Of a stretch of DNA of 64,000 bases, positions 41,536 through 53,888 are shown in pieces. Made by a program: the position numbers and the translations under genes. The notes under the pieces are model-generated. The model did no database searches. It saw only the letters and a list, made by a program, of their open reading frames with translations, and had not been told where the DNA came from. The DNA is from Cristatella mucedo (lineage: Eukaryota > Bryozoa > Phylactolaemata > Cristatellidae), in assembly GCA_009760855.2 (NCBI GenBank), contig WPIO01000024.1, forward strand, positions 1,792,001 to 1,856,000, given 5' to 3'. Numbering within the stretch: position 1 is the stretch's first letter; each line of letters opens with the position of its first letter.

Positions 41536-41599
41536 TGGTTCTAGGTTTTGTATCTTGCAAAAGTCATACCTCCAAAAATAGTGAACCAATCAACTTGAA

Positions 41600-42010
41600 A
41601 TTTAAAATGTAATGTATCTCCGTCTGCAACTAAAAAAACCACAAAGACTATAAGGGTGTTACGATGAAGAGTTTTGTATCTCCCACTCACAGCCTAAGTG
41701 TCTTTCGGTACGCATTCGGTAGCCAGCATACTTCATCTCACGCAACAAAAAGAAAGTGAGAAACATAGCAGAGTCAGGAGAGCAGTTGAGGTAGTGAGTA
41801 GCATGGAAGTAGCAGCTCAGGACCACTGGAAAGAATGGCCACAGTCAGCAGCAGGAAAGTAATGGTCGTAGCGTAAAAATCCTGGAAGCGAGTTCCAGAG
41901 TCTAGGACTTGTAGAGCTAAAGCTTCTGACACCAACGGTCTTTAAACGGAGGATGTGTGAACCAATCAACCTGAAATTTAAAATGTGCGATTTCTGGTAC
42001 TTAGGCATTA
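41600..42010 (-). mobile_element. Second LINE family, C-terminal fragment
   Basis: On minus the frame at 41817-42008 reads HILRLKTVGVRSFSSTSPRL, then WNSLPGFLR, the LINE C-terminal block. The stretch from 41630 to 41830 is shared with 39070-39260 and 50300-50480. Confidence 0.7.
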
Positions 42011-42574
42011 TTCTGGCAGTCTCTCATGCATATTGCACCTTAGTAGACAGACTAGTTTGGATGAAGAATGGGCTGCACTCGTATTGCTAAGCCGTTGTCA
42101 CTATTCTGGTCATGCGTCTATCAAACGTCACAGGTAGGCTAATCATGATCCGATCAACGTACAATTTGAAGCATGCACTTCTTTATCTATGCTTCAAAGG
42201 TTTATGAGGGTAAGCAAAGTAACTCTGGCTTTGTTGTTATCGTTAGCATGCTCCTACATCATCTGTGGTCTTCTCGGAGTGCTTCCCCTAAAGTGGTATT
42301 CGGTACCTGGTTAGTTATGCAGCCTGGCCAATTTTAATTCTATCGACATGAAATTTGGAATATTAGCAGGAATCACATGGTCTGCTATAAGAAAATGCTC
42401 ACATATATCGTTTCCCTATTAATTAAAGCGAGATAGCAGCCCCTGACCTTAGCTAGCGAGTCAGAGCGTAGCGTTCCTGCTGCTACTCGCGAGCCAAGAC
42501 ACTAGCCTATCGGAGCGCACCGCTCCTAAGTCGCAGACGACAGGAGTTCCAGTTCGAGTTAACGTCTGACTTGA

Positions 42575-43124
42575 GTTAAGAACTACACTTTGCCGAGTAT
42601 GGCTGCGTACGAGTGTTTCGAAAACGAGATTGGCACTCCTCCAAAGTATCTCAGCACCTTCATCCCTTCCGGGCTCCCGCCTTACGAGCTCTCGCTCAAG
42701 CCTGGCTTGCCCAGTATGTTGATGTACAATCTAAACCCAGGGAAGGCTCTGCAACGGCGCATGGTTCATAGTTAGAAATGTGCATCGAACTCATGCTTTG
42801 GAGGCCTCCATAATTGGCGGCCAATTCTATGGCAACGTTGTCCTTATCCCAATAATCGCTCTCGCCCCTATGGACGGTGACTTCGAGTGGGGAAGCTGAT
42901 AATTTCCCATACGCATATCTTTTGCCATGACAACAACAAAATCTCAAGGTCAGACGCTCGAACGCGTTGGGGTCTTTCTTGGGGAAGATGTTTTTACGCA
43001 TGGACAGCTCTACGTGATCGCTTCACGGGTAAGTCATTCCGATAAGATTTGCTTCGCGCTCAGACGCTATCCAAATTATAAGTCGACAAAAATAGTGTAC
43101 CAAGAGGTACTAGACGTGTAAACT
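42575..43124 (+). pseudogene. Helitron/PIF1-type helicase C-terminus, frameshifted
   Basis: Three blocks in order match the C-terminal helicase part of Helitron RepHel/PIF1 proteins. They are YLSTFIPSGLPPYELSLKPG, then LPSMLMYNLNPGKAL (42600-42775); a second-frame block RTHALEASIIGGQFYGNVVL (about 42782-42845); and TTTKSQGQTLERVGVFLGED, then VFTHGQLYVIASRVSHSDKI (42927-43121). K-S-Q-G-Q-T and HGQLYVA.SR are diagnostic of superfamily 1B helicase motifs V/VI. At least two frame changes and a stop (42773) break it. The Rep domain, the upstream helicase motifs and a Helitron 3' hairpin with CTRR end were not found. Confidence 0.8.
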
Positions 43125-43529
43125 TACGTGCAGTATTGTATTTATACTATGACTCAGCGAAGCGACTCCATAGAATCACTCATAGGTTATGGAAGTAAAT
43201 ATAAACATATTATTTTATGTCTTTGCACTTGATATTGCTGATAATTCAAAGTTTTACATGTCAATTTTTTTACTGTTTAGAAGTTGCATATTTCAAGCCA
43301 AGTGAGTCTTACATCTCTTAAGGGGCTTGGCATATTTGTACCTTGCATGGTATTTAACAAAATAGCCATGTTCTGAAGACCCTTGAAAAACGCAAACTTG
43401 ACTCCTACAGGTCATCAGAAGGTCAACATAAGAACTGTGGTGATATCAAAAGATTTTCAATGTTACTCCTGTTGCTTGTATCAATTTCTAGTCGATCATT
43501 CCATTGGTCTTTGAGAAATATCAATAAAT
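43125..43529. other. Intergenic, AT-rich, no recognised feature
   Basis: Nothing recognised between the helicase tail and the minus-strand LINE. Confidence 0.4.
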
Positions 43530-45235
43530 TTGCATTACAGAGAGCTGAATCCCATGGGGTGGAGAATAGCGCCCCATCCTCTGTATTTCTCCTTTAAATG
43601 ACCAATACAGCTGAGTATTGTCAGCATAAAAGTGATTGCCGATTACGTTTCCCCTAAGTTCCGTATAAATTAAGAATAGCAACGGACTGAGGATGGATCC
43701 TTGTGGGACTCGTCAGGTGACTGATCTGGTGGATGACATCTGGACCCCCAAACGGTACATTTTAAACAAGATCGAACATATACGATTTGAACCACGACAG
43801 TGCCTCGTCTGATAGACCTATCGTTGTTCTCTGGCAGATCTAGTAGCGCTAGGGACGTGACATTACCGTCATCCTTGCTGCTTAGGATGTCAATTTTTAC
43901 AAGGAGGGGAGCTGTTTCAGTGAAGTGATGTCTCTTGAATCCCGAACGAAAGGTTTCTGATAATTCATCATGTTCAATGTGTTCAAATAGCTGCTTATAG
44001 AAATATTTTCAAGAATCGTTGACTAAAAATGGAAGAAGGAAAACTCGGCGGTAGTTTGCTGTGACCTCTGAATATAATCCAGGATTTTTAGGCATCGGCC
44101 TAACGACTGCCGATTGGAAGGACCCGGCTACAGCCCCTTTTTCCAGAGAGGCCTTACAAATCTCAGTTATGGCCGAGCTAAGCTGTCTGCAAGTGAAGAC
44201 TACAGAGTCGATGGAATAGGGTCTTCAGGAGATAAGTTTTTTAACTAGACTTTATTAAGTTAGCTATATAGTTTGTTGAAATCTCGGGAAATATCTTAAG
44301 ACAGGTCATAGGTTGTGACTCAACAATTGCTTTAACCAGAGGGGTCTTTGTGGAGGCACACATTTGTGCAATTATTGCAGTGTAAAAGGATGACGTCAAT
44401 CGGCCAAGTTATTAATATCTGGGGAGCGAGACCTCCCAGAAATGGCAAGCAAATTGTTGACCCTCTTGCAAATTGGTTTTTGATCCACCTGGCAGGACTT
44501 CAGTTTTGAGTGAAATAAGAAGCCCATGCTTTTCTAAGCTTCTGGATGTAAACTCGGAGGATGTCTTTGAAATTTGCTAGAAAGTCACTGCACCGAGACA
44601 TCTAAAAGCATCGTTCAAGCTTGCGCATAACACGGTGTATCTTTTAAGTTTTTTTAGTACATTGAACAGGATCTCCGTGACTCTGTACGCAGAAAAAATG
44701 TGTGGAGAGCATGCTCGTCAGGAGCACTCCTAAAGGTTAATGTTACAGGCATCAGCGAGGGTATCGAGGCTGTCGGTGGAGTCTGGGTGCAGATCAAGAA
44801 GACCTGCCTCACAAATAGATTTCAAAGATTTTCCGGGTCAATGCTTTTAAAGTCGTGTCTCTGGACAAACTCGACGTAATACAGCATGCTCAGCGGAACA
44901 TGAGCAATAAAACGAAACTGAGCAATGATCCGAGATGGTCAGCGGGCACCTAATAAGGTCAATGAGACAGACATCCTTAGCGATAACGAGATCTATGACA
45001 TGACCTCGCTGGAACTAACGCTTTGGATTAAACTGAGGTTTTCTAGACTTTCAAGTAATGAGCGGACCTGGCTGTTGCTAAGAAGGTGAATGTGAATGTT
45101 CAAGTCTGAAGCAATCGGTTATAGCCTGTCACACACAAAAATACTTTAGTGAGGAACCTCAAAAAATCGTCCAGAAACAAGATTTGACTACCTGAAGGGG
45201 GTTGGCGGCAGATCGCAACAATGAAAGAACTTGAA
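43530..45235 (-). mobile_element. Second LINE family (CR1/Rex-like): endonuclease end through RT core, decayed
   Basis: Read on minus from 45235: PPSGSQILFLDDFLRF and HLLSNSQVRSLLESLE, then GHVIDLVIAKDVCLIDLIRC and PLTISDHCSVSF (apurinic endonuclease C-terminal SDH motif). The linker follows, then RT blocks NLSPEDPIPSTL, SNRQSLGRCLKI, LSDEALSWFKSYM and a YADNTQLYW-like active site near 43615. Many stops and frame changes. The part 43763-44974 is nearly identical to 62781-64000. Confidence 0.8.
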
Positions 45236-45668
45236 AATTTTAAGAACTTAAAAACAGCTATTTAGGACAGCATTTAGTGGGTCCCTGTGATTCGTTCTTC
45301 ATGTGCTTATGCGTGCTGACACTGTGCATGCTGCCACTAACCACATTTGCTTGCGACCCTGTGCATGTCACCCCTAACCATGTTATTCATTATGTTTATC
45401 AAGCATGATATTACTCACCATTCAATTGCGTGTCCCTTTGCAGCAAATGTAAAGCGACTAGAAAGAGATTGAGTTAAGCATATTAATATATAATTCCTTT
45501 GTATAGCGCTCCAAGAGAACTTAATCTCTATTCAGGTGCTTCACATATGCCTCGGGGCTCGAGCTCACGACCTCAGCCAGGCCTTGGTCGGGGCGAGCAC
45601 CTTAACCGCCAGACCAAACCAGCTCTCCGAGGGCGCTATATAAAGTGCATTATTATTATTATTATATG
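45236..45668 (+). mobile_element. L2-like LINE 3' end split by a SINE insertion
   Basis: 45236-45477 holds the 3' UTR (AACAGCTATTTAGGACAGCA, GTGATTCGTTCTTCATGTGC, GCAAATGTAAAGCGACTAGA, AGAGATTGAGTT). The rest of the hairpin, CTCCGAGGGCGCTATATAAA and (ATT)n, resumes at about 45628-45665. Between them lies a reverse SINE family A. Confidence 0.85.
45480..45627 (-). repeat. tRNA-derived SINE, family A, nested in LINE 3' end
   Basis: On minus it has GCTGGTTTGGTCTGGCGGTT, AAGGTGCTCGCCCCGACCAA, GGTCGTGAGCTCGAGCCCCG and CATATGTGAAGCACCTGAAT. The tail AGAGATTAAGTTCTCTTGGA and GCGCTATACAAAGG ends in AATTATATATTAA at about 45482. It is younger than the LINE it splits. Confidence 0.85.
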
Positions 45669-47079
45669 AAAGATGCATGTTCTTTGATGGGGACCTGATA
45701 GCAACTGATGATTATGATGGCCTGTGCAAAAAACTGAAGTTCTTATACACGGTTTACCAACAACATTAGCAGCCCGGCAACTCACTTTGTCTGACGACAA
45801 GGACTCAAAGAATGAGAACGCGGATCGGGTGGTTTCAGATACAAATTCACCAGCGCAGGGCGTCATCCAAGTCTCGGACAGCAGAAATGCAAGTAACTTC
45901 TCCTGGACAGCCTGATCGTGGTCAAGTTACTCCTTGGTTTTTAGTAAGCGGACATTTACCAGTCGGAATTTTAGAGGCTGCCGATCAACTGCGTGACGCC
46001 AATTAAGTGGCTTGCTTTCTTGGCGGCATGTAGCCGGCCCTGATAGACGCCGCGTGTACGAATTTCATTGGAGCCTGCCGGCTTTTCACAAAATGCTGAC
46101 GCAAGGCGAGTAAGCTTCTACCATAACGATTGGTTAAAGGATCTTTAAACTTGTGTTCGTAGGTTTAAAAGCCGAGCGGTTGATAGGTCGAACACAGGAT
46201 CAATAGAGGTTCTTACAGATCACCTTGCACCTAATGCTAAACAGGTCTTGTTTTGAGTGGCATATCCAAAGACAGGTCATAAATTGTCACAACAAAGATA
46301 TCAGTGGAATACCCGAAGGTATCACGAGCAGTCAGGCAAAGATCCACACGGAGGAGTCCCACGGAGTCACCCGAGGCCGCTCTCTAGTGCGAGGAAGATA
46401 TCTGCCAACAAGGTTTGCTGCAACTGCATGCGACTTCAATTCAAGCCAGCTCTACGCTGAGCGAACGGCATGCCAATGCCAGCGCATCCGAGGAGCATTC
46501 TTGAGTTTAACGAGGTTTATGTTTAGGAATCGCCGAAGTAGCTTTGCACGTTACCTTTGCTCTTCCCGTTCATTACGTTAAGAGATGGTGATGGCCGTCT
46601 CCTCTCTTTGTCCTATAGCCACTATAGTAATGACAGAATATTGCATCTTGCGTACGCACGGCGCTGAGTTCAGATTCCAAGACTTAATCACATGGTCTAG
46701 GAGCATAATTTGCAGAGCTCTCCTCCCATGCGTCCTGCTAATGGAATGGTTTGAGGTTTTGAAAAAATTTCATTAACCGGGCGTAAATTACTGCTCATTC
46801 GCCAACAATTCGCTTACTTCTTAATTCTTCCGTTCTGTCTCATCGTCTATCTAAAATACAGACCGTGTAGGCTTCTCCCCAGTCTGCAAAGCTCGGGTTA
46901 TTTGTAGCGTATCGTCACGCTGAGAGCACCTCTTAGATAAGTCACTGCGTGGTTTTCATTGCAGCTACTCACTTTGGCATGTTCACGCTTTAGGTTGAGG
47001 ATTATAGTTTATGGTTTACATCTGGGGCTATGCATTTAAGCTATTTATCAAATATAAGGTTGAACTCGTGTATTGAATC
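45669..47079. other. Intergenic, no recognised feature
   Basis: Open frames at 45724-45915, 46225-46581 (118 codons) and 46585-46776 (+) show no motif I know. No shared repeat was recognised. Confidence 0.45.
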
Positions 47080-48485
47080 TTAAAACCTAGCTGGTAAGTT
47101 CCAATCTGGTTTTAAAACTTATCTCTCCACGGAATCAGCATTGCTTTAGGTGTTTAGCGTTCTTCGCAGGAATGCAAAATTAGGTAGAATCTTTCTGCTT
47201 GTTTTTCTAGAACTTTTAGAATTTTTGATAATATTAATATAAAAAATATTGATTAGAAAGTCTTTTTCGAGCGCCTCTCATCTAGCCTGGGCATCATTGC
47301 CACTGCACTGCAATGGTTCATGTCCAATCTCAGTGAGAGACTCCAGACTACTGATGTCAACAGAAAAAGACCCCGAGGTACCACTGAAGTATGGGGCACC
47401 TCAGCACTCTGCGCTTGATCCGGTTCTTTTCAATGTTTATGCTCTCCTTCTTGCCAATGTGATAGTCTGGCACAACATTGGCTTTCACATCTATGCAACT
47501 TTGCTTTAATCTCTCCCAGCTCTCCAGCGCGACGAATTCTCTCATCTCCCTTGCTGCACGTATTGATAAAATCCGAACATGGATGGCAGCCAACTTTCTA
47601 AAATTGAATGATGATAAAATCAAGTGACTAGTTATGGGCAAACAAGCGGGATTCAGAAATGGGTAAACCCAGCCCTCACAATTGGCTTTGACAGAATATC
47701 TCCTATTGAATCTGCATGAAATATGTCTGTCCCGTTCTGAAGCGACCTTTAATTAGACGATAACATCAGCTCCACAGTCAAGTCTGCATACTTTCAGCTA
47801 CATAACATTGCTCAATTCGGGCTTGTTTAGACAGGAATACCACATCTAAATTGGTCCATGCATTTGTGACATCCCGTCTTGACTTCTGTAACTCACAGCT
47901 TGCTGGTCTATCGGCTTGTGCAATCAGGCGCTTACAGCTGGTGCAAAATTCTGCAGCTACGCTTGTCTGTCGTGAGCGTCGCAGTTGCCACATCATGCCA
48001 CTTCTCGCCGAACTCCACTGGCTCCGAGTCAAGCAACTCATTAACTTCAAGGTTTTGTCCCTCATTTTTAGGTCTCTTCATTCTTTGGCAACAGCCTACC
48101 TATCAGACCCCACTCATACCACCCGCTTTTCGGAATCTAATGGTTTACTTAGACCTTCTGTGAACCTCAAATCCTTTGGAGATCGTGCTTTTAGTTCGTA
48201 TGCTCCTAAAGCCTAAAACTCATTACCGACGAAGGTTGCAACGCCTCCTAGCATGACGAAATTTAAAAAGAAGCTGAATAGCATCTGGGTATGCTGGAAC
48301 TAACTATACGTGCATGCTGACCGTGTGCATACAACTATGCATCTAACATCTAGCATTCGCATCTAACCATGTTATGCTTTTGTCACTAAGCATTCGACCA
48401 AACTTCCTTTGCAGCAAATGTAAAGTGCCTAGAATGAGGATTAATTCTCTAAGGGCGACATACAAATTCATTATTATTATTATAT
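47080..48485 (+). mobile_element. L2-like LINE fragment from RT core to 3' end, decayed
   Basis: Remnants in order: KLISPRNQHCF (STESAL block), VPLKYGAPQHSALDPVLFNV (RT block GVPQGS.LGPVLF, with QHS replacing QGS), IGFHIYATLL (the YADD site is lost), AANFLKLNDD, VTSRLDFCNSQLAGLSACAI, NSAATLVCRERRSCHIMPLL and [17 protein letters not shown]. The 3' UTR and (TTA)n at 48470-48486 follow. Frame changes throughout. Confidence 0.85.
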
Positions 48486-48999
48486 TTAAGTTTATGGCTT
48501 AGCAGCGCTGTGGCACTTTTGGAGTTTTATGTCTTCGGAGATTAATATTAATTCATCTTATAGCTTATGATCATTGCAAAATAATCCGTGGCTTCATGAT
48601 AAATACAGATTGCCTTCACGTAGGTCCTTTTGGTGGGCAGGGCCAAGGGCCCGGGAGCGAGGTCGAGAACGCTGGGCCGGCAGTCGCGTACTGGCCAGCT
48701 GTGGTGTTCGTGTGAACAAACGTTTTTGAGCCTGCTTCGGTGCTCTGTGTGGTATCGGGTACTTTGCCGTGTAGAGAATGTCAAACTACAAGGATCAAAT
48801 TCGATTTGGGTAGGAAGACTCCGGGTGACGGAGGTCAGTAGAAGGCAAAATGTCCGAGAGCCCCGAATAGCCCGGGTAGCGAAGCCAGCCAGCTGGTCAA
48901 CCAGCCAGCGACCTACCGGATTTGAGTCCTCGAAACGAAGGGAGCAGGACAGGCACCCTAAGCAGTAATACGTTTATATAAGGGCTTACTTTTAAATGT

Positions 49000-49345
49000 C
49001 GTTGTGTCCATGGACATCGACACGTAAGTCGGTAGTGAGTTCTAGGATTTGGGAGCATTCAAACTGAGGCACGGTCTTCATAAGATTTGTGGTTAGTTCG
49101 AGGCGCAGCTAAGCGACTCGTGTGATCAGAGCAGCTGATGCGATACCTAGCCTGATTCTGGCAGTAGTTCGGATAGGTAGGCTAGAGTAATAGAATGTAG
49201 GGACCAACAATGGAGTGATGCAACCCTGATAGCGATATGCTCCTTGATAGGAAACTAGTGCAGGTCGTCGATAAGTGGTGGAGTATGGCGACTGTGACGC
49301 ATACGGCAAGCAAGTTCTACAGACTTGTTCACCAATGATAGGACG
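49000..49345 (-). mobile_element. L2-like LINE coding fragment, no 3' tail
   Basis: On minus, blocks such as ACRMRHSRHTPPLIDDLH, SYLSELLPE and MPPN match the C-terminal domain, with heavy decay. A dispersed repeat follows at 49440. Confidence 0.55.
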
Positions 49346-49439
49346 CTTATTGAATAGTCCGGAAATTCTCCAGGCAATACTCTACGTAAGTCTAGACGGA
49401 ATATCAAAAACGTATTGCAACCGTGCTAGCGTTAGTCTC

Positions 49440-49622
49440 CCGGTGCCCTAACTGTGAACCGTGCAATGTAGCACTGTAGTGCGATTAAAACACACAAATG
49501 GGCGCCGAAAGTGACAATTTTTGGTGCGCCGATTAGTAACGGTTACGAAGCCCGCGCCGAACTGACGGAGTCCACTACGCGAACTTCCGAAGCAGTTTAT
49601 AGCAACTCTCATGCACGCCTGC
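49440..49622 (+). repeat. Dispersed repeat, copy 2 (see 24125-24400)
   Basis: GCAATGTAGCACTGTAGTGC, TGGGCGCCGAAAGTGACAAT, GACGGAGTCCACTACGCGAA and CTTCCGAAGC match copy 1. Many differences replace CG in copy 1 by CA or TG here. Confidence 0.65.
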
Positions 49623-49624
49623 AA

Positions 49625-49797
49625 TCGCAGCAATGCATGCTGCCACTAACCACATGTGCATGCTGACCCTGTGCACATCACCCTTAACCACGTTGTTCAT
49701 GTTGTTTATCAAACATGATATTACTCACAATTCAATCGCATTTCTCTTTGCAGCAAATGTAAAGCGCCTAGAAAGAGATTGAGTCTGTATTGGTGTT
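49625..49797 (+). mobile_element. L2-like LINE 3' fragment
   Basis: GCATGCTGCCACTAACCACA, TGCTGACCCTGTGCACATCA, CAGCAAATGTAAAGCGCCTA and GAAAGAGATTGAGT. The last 25 bases and the ATT run are missing. Confidence 0.8.
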
Positions 49798-49937
49798 AAG
49801 GTGAAAATGATAGATATTATTAATCGTACCTGAGGGCTGTCAAGGAAGTTTGCACGGGTGTGAACTTTTGTTTGCACGTCAGTGCCAAGCCATTAGGTCC
49901 CTTGTCAGTTGGACAAAGAAGCATATGCGTAAGCCTT

Positions 49938-50065
49938 GATAATAATAAGAGTAGCATATATCTATAGCGCCCTTATAGAACAATCTCTTTCCAGGCATTA
50001 AAGTTTGCTGCAAAGGAAGCACGATCTAATTGTTACTGGTAGCATGCTCAATCTCAACTAGTATA
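49938..50065 (-). repeat. L2-like LINE 3' tail, diverged
   Basis: On minus: AGCATGCTACCAGTAACAAT, CTTCCTTTGCAGCAAACTTT, GCCTGGAAAGAGATTG and GGGCGCTATAGATA. Confidence 0.6.
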
Positions 50066-50284
50066 CTTCGGTTGGAAGTGACGTGCATGTGTCAGCCGCG
50101 ATTCTCAGGAGCTGCTCGAGCAAAGCGAAATTATGACCGAATACGGTTAGGTCGTGAATCGATCTTGCACGTATCTCATTATCAAATTTATGAGGTAAGG
50201 ATAATACATCTTTGTTTATCGCTGTTAGGATACGTTACAATCGAGTGCTTGAATAATGTAGCACGAAAAGCAATGAACGTAATT

Positions 50285-50490
50285 TAATGTATCTCCGTCA
50301 GTAACTCCACAAATTCATAAAGACCATGTGGGTGTTACGCAGGAGAGTTTTGTATAGCGCACTCACAGCCTAAGCGGCTTTCGGTACGCATTCGGTACCC
50401 AACAGACTTCGTCTCACGCAACAAAGAGAAAGTGGGAAGCATAGCAGAGTTAGGAGAGCAGTTGAGGTAGTGAGTAGTACGTCGACTTCC
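50285..50490 (-). mobile_element. Second LINE family, C-terminal/3' fragment
   Basis: Shared with 41630-41830 and 39070-39260: CTCACAGCCTAAGCGGCTTT, CGGTACGCATTCGGTACCCA, CAGACTTCGTCTCACGCAAC and GAGCAGTTGAGGTAGTGAGT. Confidence 0.7.
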
Positions 50491-51084
50491 GAAAATGTAG
50501 TACGCTGTCTCGGTACAATGGCTGCAACGGGGGGGGGAGGGAAGGAATGTTGTGTGAGCCAGCTCCGGATTATACCGGACATACCCCAACCTATGGATGC
50601 TACCAGCGCAGGGTGATTCCCCGAGGATGTATCAGTCGGTGACTTATATTCTCGTTCTTGTGGCTTAATGAATGTACAAAGACGCTGCAAGAGTAACAAA
50701 TACTGAGTTACTTACCGCTTATGCTCATGCCTCCCGGAAAAACCGCCAGTACGGCCGCTGCGGAGCCAGAGAAACGCTGCAGCGACGAGGCAAGGTAATG
50801 CAAAAGAAAAGAACGGCTATTTCCCTTCGCAAAAATGTCCTCGCAGCACAATTAACCTGTCGGGCCAAATAGAAAATGATCCATAGCCCCTTTTATTAAA
50901 AGCGTTAGCAGACAAACCCCAGCAGTGAGCGAATGTATTTGAACGGATCCTTGTGCCTCGGGATAGTAACCTAGGCTGCTTATGATTCCTCAAACTCGAC
51001 CTGCGTAAATTAAGTGACAAGTCAAGCTTTGAAAACAAGATCTAGCCATTTAATTTTTCCTCTAAGTTTTCTATCGAAGGCTTT

Positions 51085-51420
51085 GGACTCTTGACCCTCT
51101 CCTCCCAACTTGCATCACAACATCCCCCGACTTGACCGCGTTTAAAAAGAGCTTAAAAATGCACTTATTTAGGACAGCATTTGATGGATCCGTGTGATTC
51201 GTCCTTCATGTGCTTATGCGTGCTGACACCGTGCATGCTACCACTAACCACACTTGCACGATGACCCTGTGCCTGTCATCCCTAACCATGTTATTCATAT
51301 TGTTTATTAGGCACGATGTTTCTCACCATTCAATCGCGTTTCTCTTTGGAGCAAATGTAAAGCGCCTAGCAAGAGATTGAGTTCTCCAAGGGCGCTTTAT
51401 CGAGTGCATCATTATTGGAT
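51085..51420 (+). mobile_element. L2-like LINE 3' fragment
   Basis: The coding end reads LDPLLPTCITTSPDLTAFKK-like, then the 3' UTR blocks (TTCATGTGCTTATGCGTGCT), the GCGCCTAGCAAGAGATTGAG hairpin and GGCGCTTTATCGAGTGCATC, with ATTATT. Confidence 0.8.
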
Positions 51421-51431
51421 ATTAGTTAATT

Positions 51432-51510
51432 TTTAGCTGAAGATTGATGCAGCGGTGGGGGATCCTTTATTGCCCACTGCAAGTGGTTGCGATAGCTGAG
51501 TCGGTTAGAG
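51432..51510 (+). repeat. SINE family B, 3' part
   Basis: GCGGTGGGGGATCCTTTATT, GCCCACTGCAAGTGGTTGCG and ATAGC. Head and tail are missing. Confidence 0.5.
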
Positions 51511-53888
51511 TAGCTAACTTCCAATTATGTATGTACCTCAGCAGTCGCACCACGTTAGTCGTAGGGTAATATTTGCAGACTCAAGGGTAAGGTTAGGGCA
51601 GACTCGCTCATACTCCTGTAAGAACAGCTTAGAGATACTCATCCTGGGTCAAATAACACTGAGTCATATCATACATGGTTTGTGGATCGCACTTGTCGCT
51701 GAATGAGCGAACACGAACCACGTCGCCTGCCACTTCTCTGATGTCCTCGGAGTCGTTGAGCGACTTTGTGGCTCTGACTGTCACATTTCCTAACACGAAC
51801 TTGGTTCATGGCATTGGTTGCCCGTCTTTCTTTTTACAGACTCTCCGGAAACATCATTGAAACACTGAGGTGGCACAAGCTGCTGTAATTTGAGCACGTG
51901 CACCTCTCGAGCACAGCGGAGCCGCATTCACGAAAAATGGTATTAGGATGAGGCTTGCTCACTTATCAACAGGCAAAGTATCAGCAACTGAATGCCCGGA
52001 ATATTTTTTCATCGCTGTCACCCGTTTTTTGCGATTGCCCTGCAGCCGTCAAAATGTCTAAAGCGATCACAAGCGCCAGGTATGTTACTGTTAATAGCTT
52101 CCATGGGATGGTAGTGCAAGAAAGGCCACTTGCCAGTTTGTTTACAAAGGTTTCGGTAAGAATGAGTCAAATCTGTAGCACTGAGCCAAAAGGCGCCTAG
52201 AAATTATTCCTTTTCTGTTTCGCCAGGTCGTAGATCATGAGTAAAACTTCTAAATTTCAGCGATTTCAAGCGGTTACGGTATCAGACGATTAGAAAGCGC
52301 CCCTCTGAGTTTCGACAGGCTCTTATATGATGGTTTACACAATGATGCAGAGCTACGTAGTAGGGCCTATGCTTTAGTTTCGATCGAAATCCAAAAATGG
52401 CTTTACGCCGATCTACCGGAATCTTATGGCGTAACGTGTACTTAAAAGTACCTAGTTAAGCGCCAAACCTTTGTCCTTGATCGCCAAAAGAGATCAACCG
52501 TTTGCGGGTTGATACAGGTCAACGAAAAATCCGCTTCGTCGCTACTGCTAAGGTTTGTGCGAGCAGTCCTGTTAAAAAAACGCCTCATACGAACGCAGCT
52601 TTATTACGGCAAAAGGAACCTGGCCAGAACGGCCGCCACACTGGGTGAATAAACTCCAAAACGTGCCTAAGTCGGTCGTTTTTTTTTCTACCGGAAAAGG
52701 GCGATGACTGGATAAGGGGGCAAACCTAACATAAATCTTAACAGTCATGCTGAGTTTTCACAGAGAATAACTGAGTGGGTACATTACGACTAGTTGAGCG
52801 GTTGGACTAAGTCGTGAGTTGTATGTAGCATCCCGTACTGTATGAGACATCAGCGACGGCATCGGCCTCCACTGCTAACCGAACTTGCTTCGACGTCCTA
52901 GTCTAAGACAACTACTGCCAAGAAGTTACATACTTTTACAATAGATACAAGCAACATGAGGTAAAAGGACATATTTGGAATACATAATTTACAATAAGTT
53001 TCGATTACATTGTGCCTGACAAACGCAGGGGTCTCAGATACAGTACTAGCACAACGTTTTCGACATATGCAACACAAATGGTTCCAACAGCCAGTCATCG
53101 TGATTGCGACCTCGAGTTGCCTTCTAGGTGTCGATGCCAAAGCCGTGCCGTAGATTCCGAATAGCAAACGAGGCTTCATGAGATGATCCTTGGACACTGG
53201 CTGGCGACACTGCATTGGCAGGGCAAGGTAAACGAGGATGGGACGGCTGGCACAGTAGTGTTACATGTCTTTTTGAAGCGAGTAAATGAATCATTCTACA
53301 ATTTACAGCAAAATGTTCTGAAAATATAATTTAAAAACTATAGCTACAGTACAATCTGAACAGCTTGAGAATCAGACTGAACTTACAACTGGCGTATATT
53401 TCCACTTTAGTCACTTCATATATTTGGGCACTCTATAGTGGAGGGACTCTGGAAGGCCAGCAAACTAGCAAGCGCTGGTGTGCTTGCAGAGCAAAGGCTA
53501 AAATTCCCGATTTATATAAGTAAAATCAAAGAATCTCTATCCACATGCACGAGTTTTTGTTACGCCTACGTTTCCAAAGCCGAGGCGACCTTAGGAACCA
53601 AGTTCAAAATAGTAGCTAGACTGCAGCTACTGACGAAACTTAACGAAAAGGTGAGTGAGCGAACATATTCCTGGCCGAGAGCAGCTACTAGTGCAGACGC
53701 AATAGCTATAGCTACACTATTTTTGCCAACTCTCGCGAAAATAACCGCCCATCGACTGAGATCGTGAAGCTGAAGAACTCTTGGTGGGGAGCTAAAGGCT
53801 TGTGTAGCGAGCCTACTATTTAAGCTCCATATTAGTGATTGTGCGTGGCAACAGCCACAAGAAAGTAGAAGGTAAACAAAAACTACAA
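51511..53888. other. Intergenic, unrecognised open frames
   Basis: Open frames at 53438-53767 (+, 109 codons, no known motif) and 52898-53215 (-, 105 codons, cysteine-rich CWNHLCCICRKRC block) were not recognised. No flanking splice or repeat signals tie them to a gene. Confidence 0.4.

Noticed and set aside
43763-44974. Independent retrotransposition as the origin of the 43.8-kb and 62.8-kb copies
   Set aside because: Both copies carry the same stops and frame breaks, and the second lacks a LINE 3' end at its border, so duplication of an already dead copy (or an assembly error) fits better.
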